Shown in pieces: positions 1-7,263 of a DNA stretch of 64,000 bases; within the stretch, counting starts at the first letter, position 1; each line of letters opens with the position of its first letter. The notes beneath the pieces were generated by a model. The model did not search any database and was not told where the DNA came from. It was given only the letters and a program-made list of their open reading frames with translations. The DNA comes from an uncultured Bacteroidales bacterium (GTDB lineage Bacteria; Bacteroidota; Bacteroidia; Bacteroidales; JAUNSR01). A program made the translations under genes and the position numbers. The DNA lies in NCBI GenBank assembly GCA_947074145.1, contig CAMTOJ010000011.1, forward strand, positions 1 through 64,000, read 5' to 3'.

Positions 1-428
1 GTCACTTTACGACTCTTATCTCTTGTAACAGCTCCTGCAACACTTGATGCAATAGAGCCTGCAACTCCGGTTTTTCTTATCTGAGATATTGCTTCATTCG
101 TTACCTCTTTGTTAATAGCATTATCCTTTATATCCATTGATGTAGGCAGTCCTGCAAGACCGTCACTCCCGTATATACTCATTCCAAGAGTATAAATACC
201 ATCTTTTAGTTTTATAGAAGATATATCAATCATTACACGTCCCTGTGAAATGCTTACCTTTCCCGAAATAAGGGTATTTACAGGTATTATTATATTTCCC
301 TGTCTTATCTCTTCCCTTAGTCTTAAAAGAGCAGTTTGTCCCGGTGCCAGTTCCTGAGTTCCGTGTATTACTCCTTTGTAAGTTTTTGTTCCCGTTGCAC
401 TCTGTCCGCTTTTATTCCATCCCGCCAT
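1..428 (-). pseudogene. traM: 5'-truncated conjugative transposon TraM, C-terminal domain (also cut by window edge)
   Basis: Reading the minus strand from the ATG at 428 gives about 142 codons running off the window. The protein starts MAGWNKSGQSATGTKTYKG and continues with GTQELAPGQTALLRLRE, then IIIPVNTLISGKV, then MSIYGSDGLAGLPTSMDIK. This order (gly/gln-rich turn, LRL strand, IIPxNT strand, SxYDSDG-like motif) is that of the C-terminal domain of the TraM transfer protein of Bacteroides conjugative elements. The reading frame is closed by a TAG at 459-461, so the long N-terminal part with its membrane segment is absent. It is therefore a remnant at the border of an integrated element or of a deletion, next to the housekeeping floA operon. 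No attachment site was identified. Confidence 0.72.
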
Positions 429-501
429 TCTTTCCTGTCTTTTTCTCTCCAGAAGAGACTAATCAGAGGCAACGCAATATTCGCAGGTTATTTACATTCA
501 T

Positions 502-538
502 AAAAAAGAGTCGCCACAAACGAATTGCAACGACTCTT
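502..538 (-). terminator. Intrinsic terminator of the nfeD-floA unit
   Basis: On the minus strand an 8-bp stem (AAGAGTCG/CGACTCTT) closes a 17-nt loop and is followed by a T run. It lies 27 bp after the floA stop codon. Confidence 0.7.
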
Positions 539-564
539 CTCTTAAATATATTATAATATTTATT

Positions 565-1536
565 TTACTTTTTAGATCCCTTATCGTCACCTGCGATAGA
601 GTCTCTCATATCTGTATCAGCCTGGATATTTTTCATTTTATAATAATCCATGATACCGAGATTTCCTGTGCGGAACGCTTCAGCCATAGCCTGAGGAATA
701 AGAGTTTCAGCTTCGATAACTTTTGCTCTTGCTTCCTGAGCTTTTGCAATCATCTCCTGCTCACGTGCGATAGCCATCGCGCGACGCTCTTCTGCTTTAG
801 CCTGAGCAATATTTTTATCTGCATTAGCCTGGTCAATCTGAAGTTCTGCTCCGATATTCTTACCTATATCGATATCCGCGATATCAATTGAAAGGATCTC
901 AAATGCAGTTCCCGAGTCAAGTCCTTTGCGAAGAACGAGTTTAGATATTGAATCAGGATTTTCAAGCACTGTCTTATGAGTGTCTGAAGAACCGATTGAA
1001 GAAACGATACCCTCACCTACACGTGCAAGAATTGTATCTTCTCCGGCTCCACCCACTAACTGACGAATATTGGCACGAACCGTTACCCTTGCTTTTGCAA
1101 TAAGCTGGATCCCGTCTTTTGCAACTGCCACAACAGGAGGTGTATCAATTACTTTAGGGTTTACAGACATCTGTACAGCCTGAAATACATCACGACCTGC
1201 AAGGTCGATAGCTGTAGCCATCTGAAAAGCAAGATCTATATTTGCTTTAGATGCAGATACCAAAGCATGAACTACACGTTCAATATGGCCACCTGCAAGA
1301 TAATGAGCTTCAAGTTCATCTCTTGTAATATTATTAAGACCCGCCTTGTGAGCCTCAATCATTGCTCTTACTATAACATGTGGCGGTACATGACGAATTC
1401 TCATCAGAACTAACTGAAGTAATGATATGTGCACTCCCGATACCTTTGCCGATATCCATAATAATACGGGCACAAAGTGAAGGAAAAGGAATAATAAGAC
1501 AACTATTACCCCGAGTAAAATTAAAGGTACTTCCAT
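565..1536 (-). CDS. floA: Flotillin-like protein FloA
   Basis: This 323-residue protein matches the bacterial flotillin-like FloA (YqfA) family in full length. A hydrophobic membrane hairpin occupies residues 1-30, followed by an SPFH/band-7-like domain and an alanine- and glutamate-rich coiled coil (about 230-285, with [18 protein letters not shown]). The family organises functional membrane microdomains and works together with NfeD-type proteins. Here an NfeD-like gene lies immediately upstream on the same strand (30 bp gap), as is usual. A terminator follows. Role in this organism is inferred from family membership. Confidence 0.93.
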   Translation of the reverse strand: MEVPLILLGVIVVLLFLFLHFVPVLLWISAKVSGVHISLLQLVLMRIRHVPPHVIVRAMIEAHKAGLNNITRDELEAHYLAGGHIERVVHALVSASKANIDLAFQMATAIDLAGRDVFQAVQMSVNPKVIDTPPVVAVAKDGIQLIAKARVTVRANIRQLVGGAGEDTILARVGEGIVSSIGSSDTHKTVLENPDSISKLVLRKGLDSGTAFEILSIDIADIDIGKNIGAELQIDQANADKNIAQAKAEERRAMAIAREQEMIAKAQEARAKVIEAETLIPQAMAEAFRTGNLGIMDYYKMKNIQADTDMRDSIAGDDKGSKK

Positions 1537-1566
1537 ATAACTATTATTTGTAATGAATTATTTTTT

Positions 1567-2040
1567 TTAATCTACGGCTTTTACTATTACTACCGTTTTT
1601 TCAACTTTTTCAATTATAATGCGCGTATTTACATCAATAAACCCTTCAAGTGATTTAGCCTCAACTTTATATCCGTTTACAAGAACAGACCCCATAGGAT
1701 TTAGAATAGATATTGACTCCCCTTCATCGCCCTCTTTTATTGAGCTGTCAACAGTGTTTGTGACACTCGACTTTATCTCCTTTTTCAAAGAGAAACGATT
1801 TAGCATTTTACTTTTTACAAATAGATATACCATTATAAGAAAAGCTAATGAGGATATTAAAAGTGTAATATTTCCGGCAACCTCTCCTATTTGCATATAA
1901 GAGTACCAGATTGAACCACCCATGACAAGCATTCCGGCAATTCCGGCTATTCCGAAGCCGGGAATAAGGAATATTTCTGCTATTAACAGAAAAACGCCCA
2001 ATACCGACAAGATGATTATTATTAAAAGATCAAATATCAT
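1567..2040 (-). CDS. NfeD-like membrane protein
   Basis: This 157-residue protein has three hydrophobic segments in its first 80 residues (the first starting LLIIIILSVLGVFLLIAEIF) and a soluble beta-rich C-terminal domain of about 60 residues containing GSVLVNGYKVEAKSLEGFID, which resembles the OB-fold of short NfeD proteins. Short NfeD proteins usually pair with flotillins, and floA follows 30 bp downstream. The protease domain of long NfeD proteins is absent. Most likely a partner of FloA in membrane organisation. Confidence 0.88.
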   Translation of the reverse strand: MIFDLLIIIILSVLGVFLLIAEIFLIPGFGIAGIAGMLVMGGSIWYSYMQIGEVAGNITLLISSLAFLIMVYLFVKSKMLNRFSLKKEIKSSVTNTVDSSIKEGDEGESISILNPMGSVLVNGYKVEAKSLEGFIDVNTRIIIEKVEKTVVIVKAVD

Positions 2041-2109
2041 AAATATTTCTTTTGTGCATTTGGTCTCCCCTGCGATGAATTGTTTTATTAAAGGCTAAAT
2101 ATAGTAAAT

Positions 2110-3549
2110 TTATTTAGCTAATCCGGATTCGAGTTTACGAACATTATTTTCAGTTTGTTCCACATTATTCAAAAGTGAAATTCTGACATCTTCCAATTTA
2201 AGAATCTCCCCTTTAAGTTCGTTTTTACGTTTTTGATCCCCTTTTACCCATTGATTTCTAAGCTTTTCAAGTTGCTCGGCATTATCCTTTAGGGCACGGT
2301 TGACAGCTATCACCTTCTTATAAAGCTCCTTTGCTTTCTCATTTTTAAAGTCGGTAAGATGATGATAAGTGTTTTTGTCATTGAAGATAAAAACAAAATC
2401 TATGGCACGATTGGATTCTTCGTTATTTCCTAATTCATAGATTTTTTTCAATATCTCACTATAATTAGTATTGTTATTCCATGTGTTTTTTATAGAGTTT
2501 ATTTTTGCCAGATTTTCCATAGTATCAGGAAGATCTTTTTCATAATAAACCCGTTGTGCATTTGGAATAAAAACATAGATCACTACAGAATCTTCGGGTT
2601 GAAACCTATCGGATGCAAACCAACCTATATTGTTTTCTTCATCTATCGCCATCATATAATCGTTAAATGGCGAATTGAATGGCATGGGAAGACGTTCAGG
2701 TTGAAGAAACATCTCTCTATCAGTACTATATTTCGACACAAAAAGATCATATCCGCCTATTCCTTCATCACGATCGGAAGCGAAATATACCGTCATTCCG
2801 TCAGTCAAAGAGTAAGGATATGTATCATTAAATTCTGAATTTATCCCCCCTTTTAAAGCCACAGGATCACTCCATGATTCACCTAAAAGTCTGTTGGTGG
2901 AATAAATATTGAAATTCCCGTCATCTGTCATTTTCCCAAAAAGACGTTTGTCTCCTCTTTGGGTTTCAAAAACGGTGTTTTCAGGATCTTTACCAAGCCC
3001 CGTTATTTCATAATTCAACAACTGACCTGTTTCATTGCCTAACATATAATTTCTAAAAAAATTATTTTTGGCAACAATCATACTATCTATAATCTGGACT
3101 TTTTCAACTTTTGCGATTGCACGTTCTGCTCTTTGTGCACGACTAAGAAGTTCAATAACTTTAAACTCCTCTTCTGTCTCGGTTGATTTTAAAGAGAGTT
3201 TATATTTCAAAAAATATTCAGCGGCTTTATTAAACTGATATGTATCATAATAATAATTTGCCAAATAAGGATATGATCCTGTTATTTTCCCACGAGCAGC
3301 TTTCAAAAGATAAGGCAATGCTTCCTCCTTTTTTCCGGTTTCATAAAGTGCTTCACCATACCACTTATTCACATCAGGACGATTAGGATATCTCTTTATC
3401 ACTACCTCAAATGCTTCTACAGCCTTCTCATACTCTTTTTTGGATACATATCCTCTTGCCTGTTCAAGAGTCTGAGCTGAAGCTCCCAAACTTAATAAGG
3501 CAAATACCATTATAAAAAATCGTTTTTTATATCTTTTTGCCCGATTCAT
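2110..3549 (-). CDS. Exported TPR and WD40-like (PD40) repeat protein
   Basis: The open frame reaches 3600, but the ATG at 3549 is preferred because it places a typical signal peptide (RFFIMVFALLSLGASAQ) close to the N-terminus. TPR repeats follow (YEKAVEAFEVVIKRYPNRPDVN, then ALPYLLKAARG and NKAAEYFLKY), then PD40 beta-propeller blades with the hallmark YFASDRDEGIGGYDLFVSK. The C-terminus is a charged coiled coil. Related Bacteroidota proteins often carry an OmpA-like domain at the end, which is missing here. Likely a periplasmic or outer-membrane-associated scaffold. The gap to nfeD is 69 bp, so co-transcription is possible. Specific partner unknown. Confidence 0.82.
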   Translation of the reverse strand: MNRAKRYKKRFFIMVFALLSLGASAQTLEQARGYVSKKEYEKAVEAFEVVIKRYPNRPDVNKWYGEALYETGKKEEALPYLLKAARGKITGSYPYLANYYYDTYQFNKAAEYFLKYKLSLKSTETEEEFKVIELLSRAQRAERAIAKVEKVQIIDSMIVAKNNFFRNYMLGNETGQLLNYEITGLGKDPENTVFETQRGDKRLFGKMTDDGNFNIYSTNRLLGESWSDPVALKGGINSEFNDTYPYSLTDGMTVYFASDRDEGIGGYDLFVSKYSTDREMFLQPERLPMPFNSPFNDYMMAIDEENNIGWFASDRFQPEDSVVIYVFIPNAQRVYYEKDLPDTMENLAKINSIKNTWNNNTNYSEILKKIYELGNNEESNRAIDFVFIFNDKNTYHHLTDFKNEKAKELYKKVIAVNRALKDNAEQLEKLRNQWVKGDQKRKNELKGEILKLEDVRISLLNNVEQTENNVRKLESGLAK

Positions 3550-3873
3550 CTCTTCTAAAAACATATTTTTTTTATTTTTCACTAACCACAAAACTAACAA
3601 TAATTTATAGGATTTAATTTGTTGTTCAATTTTTTTTTAATATCCTATAATATAAGATGTAATTTGCTTTAAGTTTTATACTTATATACAAATATCATTG
3701 ACATTAGTTTATTCTTTATCAAAAGATGATTATTTCAACTTCATTTTAAGTATTAAAATTGAAAAATTTAGTCCTTACTACATCCTGTTTCAAAACTCCA
3801 TTATTGTCTTTTTTAATTTCCCTGTGCTCTTTTAAAATACCAATGCTATGAACGGAAAGTTCATCAGTTATGT

Positions 3874-3947
3874 CCGCAAACTCCATAACTAAGGCCAAAA
3901 TGTTTATTAGTTAATGAATAAGTTAATCTTTGCTATGGAGTTTGCGG
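3874..3947. repeat. 14-bp perfect inverted repeat enclosing 46 nt
   Basis: CCGCAAACTCCATA (3874-3887) is repeated in reverse complement as TATGGAGTTTGCGG (3934-3947). Inside it, ACTAA and TTAGT can extend a second short helix. It has no T run on either side, so a terminator is not obvious. It could be a structured RNA, a remnant of a mobile element end pair, or a protein site. Confidence 0.7.
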
Positions 3948-4151
3948 AGGTAGCTTTTGTATTAATAAACCATCACAATGTTCAAACAAAAGAATGACGA
4001 GAAATAAAAAAACCTTATTGCAATAATAAAAACAGATCAATCACATTAAATACTATTTTATTATAATATGAGAATTGATGAAACTGATAAGTATTTATAA
4101 TATTTAAATTTCGAACCCATAATAAGAATTATTGTTATATTTATGCATTAT

Positions 4152-4166
4152 AGTGAGAGTCTCACT
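4152..4166. promoter_or_regulatory. 15-bp perfect palindrome upstream of the phosphorylase gene
   Basis: AGTGAGAGTCTCACT has 7-bp arms around a single central base and ends 29 bp before the start codon at 4196. The one-base centre excludes a normal RNA hairpin, so a dimeric repressor operator is the better reading. The following T-rich stretch belongs to the 5' leader. Confidence 0.4.
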
Positions 4167-4195
4167 TTTATTTTTTTTCAATTTTTTCTAACAAA

Positions 4196-5071
4196 ATGTA
4201 TATGAGAAAAATAGCAGAATCGGAATTAATTTTAAATTCTGACGGTACAATATTTCATCTGCATCTATTACCGGAGCAGATTTCAGATAAAATAATTCTT
4301 GTAGGAGATCCTTCAAGAGTAGATCTTATTGCTTCTTTTTTTGACTCTATTGAGGTAAGTGTTACCAATCGTGAATTTCACACCGTGACCGGTATATATA
4401 AAGGTAAAAGATTGACAGTTCTATCTCACGGTATAGGAACCGATAATATAGATATCGTGATTAATGAGCTTGACGCACTTGTCAACATAGATCTAAAAAC
4501 CCGTGAAGTGAAATCACCATTAAAGAAACTTGATCTTGTAAGAATCGGCACATCTGGAGCTCTTCAACCTTATCTGCCTGTGGGAAGTTTCGTTTTATCT
4601 GAAAAGTCTATCGGTTTTGACGGTGTTCTTCATTTTTATGCCAATAATTATAAATATAGAGATCTTCAATTTGAGGAGAAGTTTATTGAGTTTACAGGCT
4701 ATCCTGCAGAAGCTGCCAAACCTTATGTTGTTGATGCCGACCCTGGTCTTATTGAGAGAATCGGAAAGGATGATATGCATAAAGGAATAACAATTTCGGC
4801 AAATGGTTTTTACGGTCCTCAAGGTCGAGAGCTTAGATTACCGCTCGCCGTGTCTGAACTTAATGAAAGAATTGAGGCTTTTGCCTATAATGCAAGAAAA
4901 GTGACAAACTATGAAATGGAAAGTTCTGCTCTTGCGGGTCTTGGAAAAATGCTAGGTCATAACGCGATGACAGTATGTGCTATCATTGCAAACCGTGTGG
5001 CTCATAACAGTAATGCCAATTATAAAGATTTTATCAAAGAACTGATAGTTAAAGTACTTGACAGAATATAG
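4196..5071 (+). CDS. Nucleoside phosphorylase (uridine phosphorylase-like)
   Basis: The 291-residue product belongs to the PNP/UDP phosphorylase family, which cleaves nucleosides with phosphate to give free base and ribose-1-phosphate. Visible signatures are the phosphate-site loop IILVGDPSRVD (about 33-43), the SHGIGTDNIDI motif (about 79-89), RIGTSGAL (about 115-122) and the nucleoside-binding YEMESSALAGLG near residue 240. These fit the uridine phosphorylase branch best. Either M1 (4196) or M3 (4202) could be the start. It stands alone with a strong terminator behind it and a palindrome in front of it. Confidence 0.88.
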   Translation: MYMRKIAESELILNSDGTIFHLHLLPEQISDKIILVGDPSRVDLIASFFDSIEVSVTNREFHTVTGIYKGKRLTVLSHGIGTDNIDIVINELDALVNIDLKTREVKSPLKKLDLVRIGTSGALQPYLPVGSFVLSEKSIGFDGVLHFYANNYKYRDLQFEEKFIEFTGYPAEAAKPYVVDADPGLIERIGKDDMHKGITISANGFYGPQGRELRLPLAVSELNERIEAFAYNARKVTNYEMESSALAGLGKMLGHNAMTVCAIIANRVAHNSNANYKDFIKELIVKVLDRI

Positions 5072-5101
5072 TATATATACATTAACTATAATAATATTTA
5101 T

Positions 5102-5134
5102 CGCCGAATCCATAAAATGGGTTCGGCGTTTTTG
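5102..5134 (+). terminator. Intrinsic terminator after the phosphorylase gene
   Basis: A 12-bp stem (CGCCGAATCCAT pairing with ATGGGTTCGGCG, one G-T pair) with an AAA loop is followed by TTTTTG and further Ts. Confidence 0.9.
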
Positions 5135-5319
5135 TTTTTATTTCATATATATTTCGCAAATAAAACACCTCTATCATATGATTGGATATAATATTTTCAA
5201 AACTAAAATTTAGATTTTTTTGTTATATGACATTATAGAATTGTATTAATATAGATATAGACAACATGATATCTATATCAAGAATGGTTCGGATCAAGAG
5301 TTGAACAGAATGAAAAAAT

Positions 5320-6849
5320 ATGCAGCGTTTTAACCTGAAACTATATATACTAAGCATTATCACCGGTGTAACTACCGGTGCTATTGGCACACTTTTCAGA
5401 TGGCTTATATCAGAATCTTACGAATTTAGAAAATACATATTCTCTGAAGATCGTAAATTTTGGTTTTCCATTCTTGTACCTGTAGGAATCTGGGCAATAT
5501 TTATGGGAATAAACTATATGAAGAACAGAGTTCCCTATGTATCAGGAAGTGGAATACCACAATCAATGGCAGCCATAATAGGAAGGTATAATTTTTTTAA
5601 ACCTATTAGATTGCTTTGTGCAAAGTTTGCAGCCGGTCTTGCTACGTTAGGATTGGGAATGACACTTGGAAAAGAGGGGCCATCAATGCAAATGGGTGCT
5701 TTATGTGGTACAATTGTTGGAAATAACTTTAGGACAACACCTGTTGAAAAAAAGAATCTCATTGCATCTGGAGCCGGAGCAGGACTTGCGGCAGCTTTCA
5801 CCACACCACTTGCTCCTGTGTTTTTTATTATTGAAAATATGCAAGGTTGGGGATCTCTTAAAATAATGATACCTACTCTTTTGGCATCTTTATGTTCTGG
5901 GTATTTTGCTAAAATGATTTTTTCAAACCGTGCTTTACATAACGTAGATATAGTGCATCCAGATCTTGATTCATCATATATGATATTAATATTGATTCTA
6001 TTTTCAATATTTATATTTATTATCGGACGTATTTATTGTTTTTCAGTTTTAAGATTCAAAGAGTTGCTAAAAGAATTCAAATTGCCAAAGTGGACTAAAA
6101 TTCTTATTATTTCAACTATAACGTCCATCATGGGTTTTCTTTTCCTTGATATAACCGCAGGGGGAGAAAAAGAATTGTTATTTCAATTATATAATTACGA
6201 AGAATCATTCTGGTATGTTTTTCTTATCATGGTATTAATAATTCTTTCCGCATCTATTGGTTACGGTATAAATTTCAGTGGCGGAATAATATTACCAACT
6301 TTGGTTTTAGGTGGAATCGCAGCCAAAATATTTGCTCTAATTCTTATAAATTTAGAAATAACTCAAATGGAGTGTGTTCCATATTTTATGTATGTCGGTT
6401 TAGCTTTAATTTTTACTACAGTATTCGGATCTCCAATAACAGCTATTATTATAACTATTGAAATAACAGGTAAGTATAATCTATTGTTACCAATGATTGC
6501 AACATCGACAATAGCAATTCTAATGTGTCGTCAGTTTAAGGTTTCGCCTTTGATGAGAAGCCTTTATTTAAAAATGATATCCGAGAAATTTGAAAAAGGT
6601 TTATACTACAAAACTTCGTTTGAGGTGTGCGATAACTCCTTTTTTATTGGAAAATACTATTCTAGTGTAAAACTTCCTCATGAAATCGAGATTATTGATG
6701 TGAAAAGATATGATAAGCAAAGCGGTATTAAAGGGTATGAGATTGGGCCTCGCACGATTCTAAAGTCCGGTGATATCATAAATGTTAAGATGGCAGCAGA
6801 AGATTATGAACGCTTATATTTTATAATGAGTGCTTATTGTAATGAATAA
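5320..6849 (+). CDS. ClC-type chloride channel/antiporter with C-terminal RCK_C-like domain
   Basis: The 509-residue protein is a ClC family member. It shows the anion-site motifs GSGIPQ (about residue 75), GKEGPSMQMG with the gating glutamate (about 118), and GAGAGLAAAFTTPLAP (about 150), with about ten hydrophobic segments up to residue 400. After the membrane part, residues about 430-505 (PHEIEIIDVKRYDK, then GPRTILKSGDIINV) resemble the TrkA/RCK C-terminal ligand-binding domain, an arrangement known in several bacterial ClC proteins. It is monocistronic. Function as a Cl-/H+ exchanger or channel is by homology. Confidence 0.9.
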   Translation: MQRFNLKLYILSIITGVTTGAIGTLFRWLISESYEFRKYIFSEDRKFWFSILVPVGIWAIFMGINYMKNRVPYVSGSGIPQSMAAIIGRYNFFKPIRLLCAKFAAGLATLGLGMTLGKEGPSMQMGALCGTIVGNNFRTTPVEKKNLIASGAGAGLAAAFTTPLAPVFFIIENMQGWGSLKIMIPTLLASLCSGYFAKMIFSNRALHNVDIVHPDLDSSYMILILILFSIFIFIIGRIYCFSVLRFKELLKEFKLPKWTKILIISTITSIMGFLFLDITAGGEKELLFQLYNYEESFWYVFLIMVLIILSASIGYGINFSGGIILPTLVLGGIAAKIFALILINLEITQMECVPYFMYVGLALIFTTVFGSPITAIIITIEITGKYNLLLPMIATSTIAILMCRQFKVSPLMRSLYLKMISEKFEKGLYYKTSFEVCDNSFFIGKYYSSVKLPHEIEIIDVKRYDKQSGIKGYEIGPRTILKSGDIINVKMAAEDYERLYFIMSAYCNE

Positions 6850-7233
6850 CATGCTTATTTTCTGTTTGTTGAAAAAGATCCAAATATTAAGTTCAATAGT
6901 TATTTTTGTAAAGTAGACAATCGGTTATTCATTAACATATGTTTAAAAACAATATTTTAGGTTAACTTTATTTAACACCTGCCATATATCTTCATTTTGG
7001 TTTTAAACTATATTTGCCAATGTAATAGTTTGATAATTTATACTACTATTAACTCAAAGAATATAGAAGACACATACATGAAACACGTTAATCCATGACA
7101 CATTTTATCATTAAAAAAAGATAAAGAGACACATTATCTGATATTTGCATCATTAAACGATAACACATGAAATAACACACTCTCCTATATTTAAAATCCA
7201 AATTTTAACACACTGATATTATTTTTATATAAA
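6850..7233. other. 384-bp gap with candidate promoter
   Basis: No gene is visible. TATATTTG at 7009-7016 fits the Bacteroidota -7 box TAnnTTTG and would give the following secreted-protein gene a leader of about 240 nt. The leader contains short repeated words (ACACAT and CATTAAA near GATAA between 7090 and 7165), of unknown meaning. No good -33 element is seen. Confidence 0.4.
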
Positions 7234-7263
7234 GTGCGATTATTAACTAATAAATCGATTAAA

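Larger units (their letters stand above)
3601..4195. other. 595-bp intergenic region with inverted repeats
   Basis: This divergent gap between the TPR/PD40 gene and the phosphorylase gene holds no credible gene. It contains a 14-bp inverted repeat at 3874-3947 and a 15-bp palindrome at 4152-4166, both listed separately. Otherwise it is AT-rich sequence without a clear TAnnTTTG promoter. Confidence 0.6.

Noticed and set aside
344..556. A 70-codon open frame on the plus strand at the left edge
   Set aside because: It lies opposite the traM fragment and spans the floA terminator; the minus-strand frame has clear TraM similarity.
5280..5315. tRNA-like stretch with GGTTCGGATCAAGAG
   Set aside because: No acceptor or anticodon stem can be formed around it; no tRNA was found in the window.
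6850..7233. Riboswitch in the long leader of the secreted protein gene
   Set aside because: No conserved aptamer motif could be recognised; only short repeated words are present.
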